Shown: positions 1 through 8,222 of the stretch, piece after piece
Numbering within the stretch: position 1 is the first letter of the stretch
Layout of the letters: every line of letters begins with the position of its first letter
Assembly (NCBI GenBank): GCA_009695465.1
Contig: SIAW01000014.1
Coordinates: 1 to 38,505 of the forward strand
Direction: 5' to 3'
Origin: Pedosphaera sp.
GTDB taxonomy: Bacteria; Verrucomicrobiota; Verrucomicrobiia; Limisphaerales; UBA1100
DNA: 38,505 nt
Made by a program: the position numbers and the translations under genes
The notes under the pieces: generated by a model
Told to the model about the DNA's origin: nothing
The model's database searches: none
The model's input: only the letters and a program-made list of their open reading frames with translations

Positions 1-1559
1 TGCAGCGCGAAAAGCGGCTGCGTGTGCGGTCCGCACAGGATGAGATGCTTGCCGTTGCGATACAGGCGCGCGTGCAGCGCCTCCAGCGCGGTCAACCCGG
101 TCGCGTCCATGACCAGCGCCTCACGCAGTTGCAGCACGAGCACCTCCGGTTCGCGCTGCGCGCTTTCCAAAGCCATCTCCAACTTGTCCGCTGCGCCAAA
201 AAAGAACGCGCCAAAGATGCGGAACACCACGACGCCTTCCGGAGCGGGTGCGCCGCCTTTCTCGGCGTAGTCGGCGCCTTCACCGGTGATCTGCGTTGTC
301 GCGGCGATGCGGCGGATGAAGAGTGCGCCCGCCAACAGCAAGCCCACGATCACCGCCCACGTCAGATCCACTACCACGGTAAAACCAAATGCCGTGAGGA
401 ACACCGCCATGTCGCTGCGCGGCCAGCGGCGCAGATGCGAAAAGAGCCGCCACTCGCCCATGTTGTACGCCACCACCAACAGCACCGCGCTGAGCGCGGC
501 CATGGGGATGTGCTTGGCCAGCGGCGCGGCGATGAGCAGGATGGCCAGCAACGTCAGCGCGTGGATGATTCCGGCGACGGGCGTGCGCGCACCGGTGCGG
601 ACATTGGTGGCCGTGCGCACGATGGCGCCCGTGGCGGCGATGCCGCCAAAGAGTGGGGTGACAATGTTCGCGATGCCCTGCGCCATCAACTCCTGATTGG
701 AATCGTGGCGGTCATCAATCATCCCGTCGGCCACCACGGCGCAGAGCAGCGATTCGATGGCCGCCAGCAGCGCGATGGTCAGCGCCGGATGCAGGAGTTC
801 CTTCAACTGCGACCAGTCCACGCGAGGCAGCGAGAACGCGGGCAGGCTCGATGGAATTCCGCCGAACATGCTGCCGATGGTTTTAAGCCCCCAACCTTGC
901 GATTGGTTGAGGCACATCGTGGCGGCCGTGGCCAGAATGAGCACGGCGATGGAGCCGGGCAACCAACGCGCCAGCTTTTTAGGCCAGCACGCGATGAGAA
1001 GAATGCTGGCCAGCGCCAACATCACCGTGGGCAGATGCGCTTGCGGGAGGTGATAAAGCGTGGTGGCGAGTTTGGGGATGAACTCCGCCGGGGCGCCCAT
1101 GATTTCGAGCCCGAGAAAATCTTTGAGCTGCGTGCCAAAGATCGTCACCGCGATGCCGCAGGTGAAACCCATCGTGAGCGGGTAGGGGATGAACTTGATG
1201 ATGCCGCCCAATCGCGCCATGCCCATGAGCACGAGCAACGCGCCCGCCATCATGGTGCAGATGGCCAGGTTGGCCGCGCCGTATTTTTGTCCGATGCCCG
1301 CGAGGATGACGATGAACGCGGCGGTCGGACCACCAATCAAAACGCGGGAGCCGCCCAAAGCGGAGATGATGAACCCGGCGATGATCGCCGTGAAAATGCC
1401 CTACTCGGGTTTGACACCGGTGGCGATTCCAAACGCCATCGCCAGCGGCAATGCCACCACACCCACCGTCAATCCGGCAACCAAGTCGTGCCGGAAGGTC
1501 TCCGCGTTGTAACTGGCAAGGCTCTCGAAAAGCTTCGGTCTGAAAATCAATTTCTCCAT
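1..1559 (-). pseudogene. SulP-family anion (sulfate/bicarbonate) transporter with STAS domain, interrupted by in-frame TAG; runs off left edge
   Basis: Reading the minus strand from the ATG at 1559 gives a SulP transporter start (MEKLIFRPKLFESL...) and a first membrane segment around VVALPLAMAFGIATGV. Codon 53 (1401-1403) is TAG, where the family normally has the Q of a PEQG motif. After it the same frame stays open to the window edge and reads as intact SulP: GIFTAIIAGFIISALGGS, a TAAFIVILAG helix, further hydrophobic helices, then a cytoplasmic STAS domain (LQLREALVMDATGLTALEAL). I checked frame at about 1172, 686 and 197 and found no frameshift, so one C-to-T change (CAG to TAG) explains the break. 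The track lists no ORF because of this stop and the open end. SulP proteins import sulfate, bicarbonate or other anions, usually with H+ or Na+. It is a recent pseudogene, a sequencing error, or a gene read through at the amber codon. Confidence 0.85.
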
Positions 1560-1610
1560 GGTGCCAGCAGTCCCTCGGCGGGAACGGCCTCCTCAATCCC
1601 CAGCCGAAGT

Positions 1611-3365
1611 TTATCGGCGGGCGCGCTTCTTTTGTAATTCGTTTCGCAGTTGCGCCAACGGCAGCGTGTTGATCACGTCCGCTTTGGTGAGCCAGCCTTT
1701 GCGCGCGACGCCCGTGCCCAGCCGCAGAAAGCCGGCGTGCTCCTGCCGGTGCGCGTCGCAGTTGATGGCGCAGCGCACGCCCTTCGCCTTCGCGTATTGC
1801 CAGAGCCGCCAGTCCATGTCGAAACGGTACGGATTGGAATTCAGTTCAATCCAAGTGCCCGTCTCCGCGCAGGCATCGATCACGGCGTGCTGGTTCACGG
1901 GGTACGGCTTGCGCTCGAGCAGCAATCGGCCGGTGAGATGGCCGAGCATGTGGACAAACGGATTTTCCGCCGCGCGAATCAGCCGCCGGGTGTTGTCCGC
2001 CTCATCACTGCCGGCGACGTGCAGACTGGCCACGACGACATCGAGTTCGCCCAGCAGGTCGTCATCAAAGTCCAGCCGCTCTTTGAGAACATCCACCTCC
2101 GTGCCGGTGAGCAGGCGCAAGTCGTTGCCGTCATCAGCAAGTTTCCCATTCACCGCAGCGACGGCTTTGATTTGCTGACGCAGCCGATCGGGCGCCAGAC
2201 CGTTCGCCTGAAAACTCGCGCGGGAGTGATCCGTGATCGCCCAGTAGGCGCAGCCCAAATCATCCATGTGCGCGGCGATCTCATCGAGCGTGCTGTTGCC
2301 ATCCGACCAATTGGAATGATTGTGCAGCGAGCCTTTGAGATCGGTCCACTCAATCAACCGTTCGGGCAACGCGTTCTTTTCAGCGGCAGCAAACTCGCCG
2401 TGATCCTCGCGCAGTTCGGGCGCGATGTACGGCAGTTCCAACGCCGCAAAAATCTCATCCTCCGTCTGGCAGCGGACGAGCAACGCCGGATCGCGCGTCT
2501 CCTCGTTCGAGCGGAACAGCCCGTACTCATTCAAGCGCAGGCCGCGCGAAATGGCCCGCTGGCGCATCACGATGTTGTGCTCTTTGCTGCCGGTGAAGTA
2601 AGCCAGCGCATACGGAAATTCCGAGTCCGCCACCACCCGCAAGTCCGCTTGCAAGCCGCCCGCGAGAATGACGCTGGCCTTCGTCTCGCCTTGGGCGCTG
2701 ATGGAAAGAATGCCCGGCTGCGTGACAAAATATTCGATGACGGCGGCGGGATGTTTTGACGAGACGAGAAAATCCACGTCACCGATGATTTCTTTCCAGC
2801 GGCGCAGACTGCCCGCAGTGCTGCAACGAATGACATCGGGATGTTGCCGCAGCGCATCGAGAATCGGCTCGGCAGCAATCAGCGCGGTGGAAAGATAATG
2901 CTTACTGGCATAGGTGCGCTTGAAGGCGATGCCCTCCAGAATTTTCGCTTGCGTCTTCTCGCCGAATCCGTCCAGCGCAGCGACTCTGCCCGCGTTGCAA
3001 TCCGCCTCCAATTTTTCCACCGAATCAATCGCCAGTTCGTCGTGGAGCTTCTTCACCTTCTTCGGGCCAAGCCCGGGAATCTGCAACATCTCCAGCAAGC
3101 CCGGCGGCGTCGCCGCTTTCAGCTCGTCGTAGTACGGCAGCTTGCCGGTGGTGACGAGCGTGGTGATCTTTTCCTGCAACGCCTCGCCGATGCCTTTGAT
3201 TTCGCCGAGACGTTCCTCCGCCACGATCGTCGCCAGCGACTCGGTCAACCCTTCGAGCGTGCGCGCGGCATTGCTGTAGGCGCGCGTCTTGAAAGGATTT
3301 TCACCCTTCAACTCCAGCAGCGTGCCGATCTCAGCGAGGATGTCGGCGACTTGTCCCTTGTCCAT
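1611..3365 (-). CDS. polX: DNA polymerase/3'-5' exonuclease PolX
   Basis: Bacterial family X DNA polymerase, 584 aa, the usual length for the Pol beta core plus PHP form. It fills short gaps in base-excision repair, and the PHP domain supplies a metal-dependent 3'-5' exonuclease. Seen in order: an N-terminal helix-hairpin-helix 8-kDa-like region (GEIKGIG about 54-60; IPGLGPKKVKKL about 96-107); the nucleotidyltransferase motif GSLRRW at 185-190 with metal-binding DVD at 196-198 and a third acidic residue in DLRVV near 241; then the PHP domain from about 344 with HNH (348-350), SDG, ITDHS, GHLTGR and a late CDAHR. I chose the ATG at 3365 (MDKGQVADIL) because the 57 residues upstream in the track ORF are basic and unlike the family. 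The gene is divergent from thiD and co-oriented with the SulP gene, about 50 bases beyond its stop. Confidence 0.95.
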   Translation of the reverse strand: MDKGQVADILAEIGTLLELKGENPFKTRAYSNAARTLEGLTESLATIVAEERLGEIKGIGEALQEKITTLVTTGKLPYYDELKAATPPGLLEMLQIPGLGPKKVKKLHDELAIDSVEKLEADCNAGRVAALDGFGEKTQAKILEGIAFKRTYASKHYLSTALIAAEPILDALRQHPDVIRCSTAGSLRRWKEIIGDVDFLVSSKHPAAVIEYFVTQPGILSISAQGETKASVILAGGLQADLRVVADSEFPYALAYFTGSKEHNIVMRQRAISRGLRLNEYGLFRSNEETRDPALLVRCQTEDEIFAALELPYIAPELREDHGEFAAAEKNALPERLIEWTDLKGSLHNHSNWSDGNSTLDEIAAHMDDLGCAYWAITDHSRASFQANGLAPDRLRQQIKAVAAVNGKLADDGNDLRLLTGTEVDVLKERLDFDDDLLGELDVVVASLHVAGSDEADNTRRLIRAAENPFVHMLGHLTGRLLLERKPYPVNQHAVIDACAETGTWIELNSNPYRFDMDWRLWQYAKAKGVRCAINCDAHRQEHAGFLRLGTGVARKGWLTKADVINTLPLAQLRNELQKKRARR

Positions 3366-3390
3366 CCACCGAATATGCGGCCGCGCTTTT

Positions 3391-3409
3391 GAAAGTTCAA
3401 AGTTCAAAG
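3391..3409. repeat. Short tandem repeat of AAAGTTC (about 2.5 copies)
   Basis: The divergent polX-thiD spacer holds GAAAGTTCAAAGTTCAAAG, a heptamer AAAGTTC repeated about two and a half times. It lies between the two start codons (3365 minus, 3437 plus). It could be a slippage-prone simple repeat or a small operator; nothing in the sequence decides between these. Confidence 0.5.
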
Positions 3410-3436
3410 TGGAACGCCGTCCGCGTACGATGCGGC

Positions 3437-4192
3437 GTGGCCAAGCGGCAGAACATTCCCACAGTGCTGACAATCGCCGGCTCAGATTCCAGCGGCGGTG
3501 CCGGTGTGCAGGCGGACTTGCAGACCTTCGCTGCACTGCGTGTGCATGGCGCGAGTGTCATCACTGCCATCACTGCGCAGAGTCCGGAACGAGTCGTGGC
3601 CGTGGAGGCGGTGCGCTCGGAAATGATCGCGCATCAACTGGAGGCTGTGTTTGCCGGCTGCACAGTGCGCGCCGCAAAGACAGGCATGCTGCTGGCAGAA
3701 CGGACGGTGGAGCTCGTGGCTGAATTCTGGCAGCAAGCAAACAGGCCGCCGCTGATTGTGGATCCCGTCATTGCCTCAACCAGTGGCACGACGCTGTTGC
3801 GCGCGGGCGCGCTGCGCGTGTTGCAACGTCGATTGCTGCCGCTGGCGACATTGGTGACACCCAACGTGCCCGAGGCAGAACGCCTCTCCAAGTTGCGCAT
3901 TCATTCGCGTGCCACGATGCGACATGCCGCCCGTGCACTGCATGAGAAATATGGATGCGCTGTGCTGCTCAAAGGCGGTCACGCTGCGCGTGCTCGGAAT
4001 TGCGTGGATGTGTTTTGGGATGGGCGCGATGAAGTTTTGCTGGAAGCACCGCGCCTTGCCGGTGGTCCGTGGCGGGGCACCGGCTGCCGACTTTCCGCAG
4101 CGATTGCAGCCGGGCTGGCGCAGGGACTGAATCTGAATGCAGCCATCGCGCAGGCCAAGGCGCATGTGCTGGACTACATTCGCGGGCACTGA
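3437..4192 (+). CDS. thiD: Hydroxymethylpyrimidine/phosphomethylpyrimidine kinase
   Basis: ThiD phosphorylates HMP and then HMP-P to HMP-PP, the pyrimidine half of thiamine diphosphate, in the cytoplasm. The 251-aa protein starts with the family signature TIAGSDSSGGAGVQADL (residues about 12-28), followed by the substrate-side AITAQSP segment, the DPVIAS motif, LVTPNVPEAERL, a VLLKGGHA strand and the anion-hole motif GTGC at 214-217 followed by LSAAIAAGLA. The track ORF begins at a TTG (3389) with a stretch unlike the family; I prefer the GTG at 3437, which puts the conserved core at the usual distance. No Shine-Dalgarno sequence is obvious and no TPP riboswitch fits in the 71-base spacer to polX. 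No other thi gene is in view. A lipid kinase gene follows after 50 bases on the same strand. Confidence 0.93.
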   Translation: MAKRQNIPTVLTIAGSDSSGGAGVQADLQTFAALRVHGASVITAITAQSPERVVAVEAVRSEMIAHQLEAVFAGCTVRAAKTGMLLAERTVELVAEFWQQANRPPLIVDPVIASTSGTTLLRAGALRVLQRRLLPLATLVTPNVPEAERLSKLRIHSRATMRHAARALHEKYGCAVLLKGGHAARARNCVDVFWDGRDEVLLEAPRLAGGPWRGTGCRLSAAIAAGLAQGLNLNAAIAQAKAHVLDYIRGH

Positions 4193-4242
4193 CGCGGCAG
4201 CTTCTGCTGGACTCAGCCGCGCTTTGTATTCCAAATGGCGCC

Positions 4243-5133
4243 GTGCCGATCGCGGTCATTTTCAATCCCACAGCGCAAGGCAACCGCGCGCGCCGATGGT
4301 TGACGCACTTGGAGGCACTGCGCGGGCAGTGCAAACTTTTCCCGACCACGCGCCCCGGCGAAGCGATCGGGCTGGCGCAGGCGGCGGTCGAGGAAGGTTT
4401 TGACACCGTCGTCGCCGCGGGCGGCGATGGCACGGTGAACGAAGTTGCCAACGGATTGGCCGCGGCAAAAGATGGACTGGCGCGTGCGCGGTTGGGGGTG
4501 CTGCCGTGGGGTTCGGTGAACGTATTTGGCAAGGAGCTGAATCTACCCACGCGTTTCGATGAGGCGTGGGCGATGCTGCGCGCGGGACGCGAACGATTGA
4601 TTGATTTGGGTTGGATTGAATTTCAGAAATCGGCGCGCGCGCAGCGCCGGTGCTTTGTGCAGTTGGCGGGCGCGGGATTGGATGCGTGCGCGGTGGAGTT
4701 GGTGCAGTGGAATCTCAAGCAGCGCTTTGGCGATTTGGCCTACGTGTGGGCGGGTTGGCAGGCGTTGGGTCGTGCCTTGCCGCAAATCACAGTCCGCGCC
4801 AACGGGACGGAGCTGCACGGGCAATTGGTGTTGGTGGGCAACGGACGATTTTATGGCGGGCGTCACGCCATCTTTCCGGACGCGCGGTTGGACGATGGTT
4901 TGATTGACGTGGTGGTGATTGAAGAGGTGCGCCGTTGGCGCTGTCTGCAATATGGATGGGCGGTACTGCGCGATCGTGTTTCGCGGATGGCGGGCGCACA
5001 TTATTTGCAGACTGCGGCGGTGGAATTGGTTTCTGCAGAGCGTGCGCCGCTGGAGTTGGAAGGCGATGCGGTGGGGGAATTGCCTGCCACGATCTCAGTG
5101 GCGCGGTCGGCGTTGCGGGTCGTGGTGCCGTGA
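4243..5133 (+). CDS. Diacylglycerol kinase-type lipid kinase (YegS/BmrU/DagK family)
   Basis: The 296-aa protein has the diacylglycerol/sphingosine kinase catalytic fold. It opens with the nucleotide loop IFNPTAQGNRAR, followed by the hallmark VVAAGGDGTVNEVANGLA and the third glycine strand LPWGSVNVFGKELNLP. That last strand is a variant of the usual LPxGTxNDFAR. The C-terminal beta-sandwich contains GNGRFYGG and LDDGLIDVVVI. Family members phosphorylate diacylglycerol or related lipids with ATP at the inner membrane face; the true substrate here is unknown. The start is taken as GTG at 4243 because the preceding residues in the track ORF overlap thiD out of frame and look non-native. It probably shares a transcript with thiD; the next promoter I can see is at 5161. 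Confidence 0.88.
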   Translation: MPIAVIFNPTAQGNRARRWLTHLEALRGQCKLFPTTRPGEAIGLAQAAVEEGFDTVVAAGGDGTVNEVANGLAAAKDGLARARLGVLPWGSVNVFGKELNLPTRFDEAWAMLRAGRERLIDLGWIEFQKSARAQRRCFVQLAGAGLDACAVELVQWNLKQRFGDLAYVWAGWQALGRALPQITVRANGTELHGQLVLVGNGRFYGGRHAIFPDARLDDGLIDVVVIEEVRRWRCLQYGWAVLRDRVSRMAGAHYLQTAAVELVSAERAPLELEGDAVGELPATISVARSALRVVVP

Positions 5134-5160
5134 GCGGCACTTTTGCTGCAAAAAGAGGTC

Positions 5161-5189
5161 TTGATTTCCAGACTGACGCTGCCTACATT
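5161..5189 (+). promoter_or_regulatory. Candidate sigma70 promoter for rpsP-khpA-trmD-rplS
   Basis: TTGATT (5161-5166) and TACATT (5184-5189) are separated by exactly 17 bases. Each box matches 4 of 6 consensus positions. It sits about 80 bases before the rpsP ATG in the only sizeable gap upstream of the operon. Prediction by eye; no transcript data. Confidence 0.5.
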
Positions 5190-5267
5190 CACGCTCCTTT
5201 TTGTTTGGCGAGGGGTTATTGCGGCAGTTGCCGGCGCCTTCGTCACAGGTGGGTTTACGGATTTATC

Positions 5268-5555
5268 ATGGCAGTAAAGATAAGAATGAAGCGGATCGGC
5301 ATGACCAACACGCCGGTGTTCCGTATTGTGGTGGCCGACGGACGCAAAAAACGCGACGGTCGCGCCATCGAGGAGTTGGGCACGTACTGGCCGCTGCGCA
5401 AGGACGAGGTCAATTACAAGATTGATCTGGCCCGTGCCGAGCATTGGATCAAGTGCGGCGCGCAACCCAGCGACACGGTGGGCAGTTTTATCCGCAAGGC
5501 GCGTCGCGCTGCTGCGGTTGCTGCGGCCGCTGCTCCCGCTGCGGCGCAGGCTTAA
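5268..5555 (+). CDS. rpsP: 30S ribosomal protein S16 (bS16)
   Basis: Ribosomal protein bS16, 95 aa, an assembly protein of the small-subunit body. The N-terminus MAVKIRMKRIGM and the following FRIVVADGRKKRDGRAIEELGTYWP are typical, with the usual D-rich loop and the second conserved block AEHWIKCGAQPSDTVGSFIRKA. The ATG at 5268 starts the conserved sequence exactly; the longer track ORF upstream is not coding. The last 15 residues are almost pure alanine (AAAVAAAAAPAAAQA), a low-complexity tail beyond the folded domain. It is first in the rpsP-khpA-trmD-rplS set and has only a weak Shine-Dalgarno sequence. Confidence 0.97.
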   Translation: MAVKIRMKRIGMTNTPVFRIVVADGRKKRDGRAIEELGTYWPLRKDEVNYKIDLARAEHWIKCGAQPSDTVGSFIRKARRAAAVAAAAAPAAAQA

Positions 5556-5580
5556 AGTCGGCTGTCCGGCTGTTTTGGCC

Positions 5581-5823
5581 ATGCAGGAATTTGTTGAATT
5601 TGTCGTCAAGGGGTTGGTGGACAATCCCGAGGCAGTCCAAGTCACCCCCGTTGAACGCGGCGGCATGACGTTGTACGAAGTGCGAGTGGCTCCTGCGGAT
5701 GCCGGCAAGATCATCGGCCGGCGAGGCATGACGATCAATGCCATCCGCGCGCTCCTGCAGGCGGGCAGTGCCAAGAAAGGGCTGCGTTGCCAAATGGATT
5801 TGGTGGAAGATGGGGCGCGCTAA
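5581..5823 (+). CDS. khpA: KH-domain RNA-binding protein KhpA
   Basis: A single-domain KH protein of 80 aa (the YlqC/KhpA family), normally about 75-85 aa. It begins MQEFVEFVVKGLVDNPEAV, the standard start, and has the RNA-binding GxxG loop as IIGRRG (G46-G49) in AGKIIGRRGMTINAIR. KhpA proteins bind RNA broadly, often with KhpB/EloR, and affect cell division and small RNAs in firmicutes. Here it lies 25 bases after rpsP and about 40 bases before trmD, the position next to rpsP seen in many bacteria. The 16S processing factor gene rimM, which often follows it, is missing. Confidence 0.92.
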   Translation: MQEFVEFVVKGLVDNPEAVQVTPVERGGMTLYEVRVAPADAGKIIGRRGMTINAIRALLQAGSAKKGLRCQMDLVEDGAR

Positions 5824-5863
5824 GAAGTGGGCGCGTGTGTGCCGCTCATGACGCGGATGCACG

Positions 5864-6577
5864 ATGAGAGTGGACGTGCTCACCTTGTTTCCGGCGATGT
5901 TCGTCGGGCCGCTCGATGAGAGCATCATTCGCCGCGCGCGAGACAGCGGGCGGTTGCAGTTAGCCGTCCATGATTTGCGGAACTGGGCGCACGATCGTCA
6001 CCGCACGGTGGACGATGAACCTTACGGCGGCGGGCCGGGAATGGTGCTCAAGTGCGAGCCGATTTTTGAGGCCGTTGAGGCCTTGTCCAGCGCGGCGACG
6101 CGCGTGGTGATGTTGACGCCGGCAGGGCGGCCATTCGCGCAGGCGGTGGCGCGCGAGATGGCGCAGTGCGAGCATCTCTTGCTGCTGTGTGGCAGCTACG
6201 AAGGATTTGATGAGCGTATCCGGCAGACGCTGGTGCACGAGGAATTGTCGATCGGCGACTACGTGCTGACCAACGGTGCGTTGCCGGCGATGGTGTTGAT
6301 TGATGCGGTGACGCGGTTGTTGCCCGGTGTGCTGGGCGACGACGCTAGTGCGGTGGACGAATCCTTCAGCCACGGGCTGCTGGAATATCCGCAGTACACA
6401 CGGCCGCCGGAGTTTCGCGGCATGAGCGTGCCGCCGGTGTTGCTCTCGGGCAATCATGCGGTGATCGCCCAGTGGCGGCAGGCGCAGGCTGAGATACGCA
6501 CGCGACAGCAGCGGCCAGATTTGGTGGAGAACAAACGGTCGGCGGAAACGCCAGCCAACAGAACGAACGAATTATGA
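5864..6577 (+). CDS. trmD: tRNA (guanosine(37)-N1)-methyltransferase
   Basis: TrmD makes m1G37 in tRNAs reading CNN/GGG-type codons, using S-adenosylmethionine, and so prevents +1 frameshifting. The 237-aa protein has the SPOUT trefoil-knot landmarks: [13 protein letters not shown] at the N-terminus, [17 protein letters not shown], the SAM-pocket [35 protein letters not shown], and the C-terminal domain with [18 protein letters not shown] and [12 protein letters not shown]. Length is normal. Its TGA overlaps the rplS ATG by four bases (ATGA), which implies translational coupling. Confidence 0.97.
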   Translation: MRVDVLTLFPAMFVGPLDESIIRRARDSGRLQLAVHDLRNWAHDRHRTVDDEPYGGGPGMVLKCEPIFEAVEALSSAATRVVMLTPAGRPFAQAVAREMAQCEHLLLLCGSYEGFDERIRQTLVHEELSIGDYVLTNGALPAMVLIDAVTRLLPGVLGDDASAVDESFSHGLLEYPQYTRPPEFRGMSVPPVLLSGNHAVIAQWRQAQAEIRTRQQRPDLVENKRSAETPANRTNEL

Positions 6578-6960
6578 ACCAGGCATTGCTTGATAAAATT
6601 GAGGCGACCTACAGCCGCAAGACCCCGCTGAAATTCAACGTGGGTGATACGGTGAAAGTGCACACGCGCGTGAAGGAAGGCGAGAAAGAGCGCACCCAGG
6701 TGTTCAACGGCATTGTCATCGGCCGCCGTGGACATGGCGTGAATGCCAACTTCACCGTGCGCCGCGTCAGCTACGGCCAAGGTGTGGAACGTGTTTTCCC
6801 CTGCAACAGTCCGTTTGTGGAAAAGGTCGAGGTGGAGCGCCACGGCAAAGTGAAACGCGCCAAGCTCAACTACCTGCGCCATCGCTTGGGCAAAGAGGCC
6901 GTCACCGTGCGCGAGAAAAAAGCCAAGCCGGTGGCCAAGCCAGCGGCGAAGTCGGCCTAG
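6574..6960 (+). CDS. rplS: 50S ribosomal protein L19 (bL19)
   Basis: bL19, 128 aa, lies at the interface of the two ribosomal subunits. Recognised by [51 protein letters not shown] and the C-terminal [14 protein letters not shown]. The family core ends near residue 112; the rest is a Lys/Ala/Pro tail ([14 protein letters not shown]). It starts inside the trmD stop (4-base overlap) and is last in the operon, followed at once by an intrinsic terminator. Confidence 0.97.
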   Translation: MNQALLDKIEATYSRKTPLKFNVGDTVKVHTRVKEGEKERTQVFNGIVIGRRGHGVNANFTVRRVSYGQGVERVFPCNSPFVEKVEVERHGKVKRAKLNYLRHRLGKEAVTVREKKAKPVAKPAAKSA

Positions 6961-6976
6961 CACAAAACAGCTTTCG

Positions 6977-7018
6977 ACCGGGGCGATCTGCGCGAGCAGG
7001 CCGCCCCGGTTTCTTTTT
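6977..7018 (+). terminator. Rho-independent terminator after rplS
   Basis: Perfect 9-bp stem ACCGGGGCG / CGCCCCGGT, with an inner CTGC-GCGA-GCAG hairpin, followed by TTCTTTTT. It begins 17 bases after the rplS stop and closes the rpsP operon. Confidence 0.85.
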
Positions 7019-7074
7019 GTGGGCGGGAATATGTTTTGATTTCAAAACCGGCCCGCCCTTGCCACAACCGTTGC

Positions 7075-7725
7075 GTGGCGCTGGAGGTGGATCGTTTTAT
7101 CTGCGAACGCGAATTGCTCGCGCGCGGCATCGGCCCGTTGGCGGGCGTGGATGAAGCGGGGCGCGGGCCACTCGCTGGGCCAGTCGTGGCGGCAGCGGTT
7201 ATGTTTCCAGTCGAATGGATTGGCGCAGGACTGCCCTCCGATCTCGCAAGGCTCAACGACTCCAAACAACTCAGCGCACGGGTGCGTGAGGAGTTGTTTC
7301 AAATTCTCACCACGCGCATGGAGATTTCCTGCGCGGTCGCCGTGGTGGAGGTGGAGGTGATTGACCGCATCAACATTCTGCGCGCCACTCATGCGGCGAT
7401 GGAGCAGGCGCTCGTGCAGTTGCGCTCTGCGCCGGCGCATGTCTTGGTGGATGGACTTCGCGTCTCCACGCTTACATTTCCGCAGACGGCCTTGGTGAAG
7501 GGCGACGCGCGCAGTTATACCATCGCCGCCGCGAGTGTGCTGGCCAAGGTCACGCGCGACCGGCTGATGCTGGAGCACCACGCGTGCTGGCCGCAATATG
7601 GTTTTGCCGCTCACAAAGGTTACGGCACCGCAGCGCATGTGGCGGCGATGGAACGGTACGGCCCCTGTCCCATCCATCGCCGCAGCTTTGCCCCCTTGCG
7701 GAACATGCAGACGACTTTATTGTGA
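7075..7725 (+). CDS. rnhB: Ribonuclease HII
   Basis: RNase HII removes ribonucleotides and RNA primers from RNA/DNA hybrids, cutting 5' of single embedded ribonucleotides. The 216-aa product shows GVDEAGRGPLAGPVVAAAV with the first two catalytic acids D26 and E27, then NDSKQLSARVREELF, a third acid D126 in VLVDGL, and the fourth, D162, in AKVTRDRLM, after the conserved VKGDARSYTIAAASVLAKV. The HKGYGTAAH element near the C-terminus also fits. GTG at 7075 is chosen because it gives a normal N-terminus; the track TTG at 7036 lies just after the rplS terminator. It follows rplS and precedes yraN, a common bacterial order. Confidence 0.94.
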   Translation: MALEVDRFICERELLARGIGPLAGVDEAGRGPLAGPVVAAAVMFPVEWIGAGLPSDLARLNDSKQLSARVREELFQILTTRMEISCAVAVVEVEVIDRINILRATHAAMEQALVQLRSAPAHVLVDGLRVSTLTFPQTALVKGDARSYTIAAASVLAKVTRDRLMLEHHACWPQYGFAAHKGYGTAAHVAAMERYGPCPIHRRSFAPLRNMQTTLL

Positions 7726-7729
7726 GTGC

Positions 7730-8158
7730 GTGGTATGGGGTGAATGGATTCGATGTCTGTGGGGAACGCAGCAAGCACCGCATCTGCGCGCGGGCAGGGT
7801 GGGGGAACGGGCGGCCAAACGGCATCTGAAGAGGCGCGGATTAAAATTCCTCGCGGCCAACGCCTGCATGCGTCGTGGCGAGATTGATCTGGTGTTTCGC
7901 GATGGCGACTGTCTGGTTTTTGTGGAAGTGAAAACCCGCGCGGCTGGTGGCCCAGTGCGGCCATTGGCGGCGGTGGACGCCGACAAGCGTCTGCGACTGG
8001 CGCACGCTGCGCTGGATTATCTACGCGAACTTCGCAATCCCGCCGTGACGTTCCGTTTTGATATTGTGGAAGTGCTCTTGGTGAACGACGCCGTGCAGGA
8101 GATCTGTCATTGGCCCAACGCATTTGTGCTTCCGGCGCGGCTGCGGTACCGTTCTTGA
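7730..8158 (+). CDS. YraN/UPF0102 family endonuclease-like protein
   Basis: A 142-aa member of the UPF0102 (YraN) family with the Holliday-junction-resolvase/restriction-endonuclease-like fold. The catalytic pattern is visible: GERAAKRHLKRRG, RRGEIDLVFRDGDCLVFVEVKTR with E51, D53, E67 and K69, then the ADKRLRLAHAALDYL helix and RFDIVEV strand. The cellular role is unknown; it is often found beside rnhB. The GTG at 7730 lies four bases after the rnhB stop, so the two are probably translated together. The family core begins near residue 22, so the first ~20 residues may be an extension or a sign that a later start is used. Confidence 0.85.
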   Translation: MVWGEWIRCLWGTQQAPHLRAGRVGERAAKRHLKRRGLKFLAANACMRRGEIDLVFRDGDCLVFVEVKTRAAGGPVRPLAAVDADKRLRLAHAALDYLRELRNPAVTFRFDIVEVLLVNDAVQEICHWPNAFVLPARLRYRS

Positions 8159-8178
8159 ACGGCGCGGGCATCGCATGC

Positions 8179-8207
8179 TTGACGCTCCGGCTGTTGACCG
8201 TTAGCGT
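8179..8207 (+). promoter_or_regulatory. Candidate promoter for tRNA-Asn
   Basis: TTGACG (8179-8184) and a weak -10-like TAGCGT (8202-8207) are 17 bases apart, ending about 15 bases before the mature tRNA 5' end. The -35 is good (5/6) and the -10 poor (3/6). Confidence 0.35.
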
Positions 8208-8222
8208 CGCCGGTCTCTGGTT

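Noticed and set aside
979-1596. 205-aa minus-strand ORF over the SulP 5' half
   Set aside because: Wrong frame: its Cys/His/Arg-rich peptide has no membrane segments, whereas the frame from 1559 reads SulP.
24-1637. 537-aa plus-strand ORF and other plus-strand ORFs over the SulP gene
   Set aside because: Composition is Arg/His/Gln/Gly-rich with no recognisable domain; it is the antisense shadow of the SulP reading frame in GC-rich DNA.
3366-3436. TPP riboswitch upstream of thiD
   Set aside because: Only 71 bases separate the divergent starts and no conserved THI-box sequence such as CUGAGA is seen.
5134-5158. Possible hairpin terminator after the lipid kinase gene (GCGGCA-CTTT-TGCTGC)
   Set aside because: Short stem with a G-T pair and followed by an A-run, not a T-run, on the plus strand.
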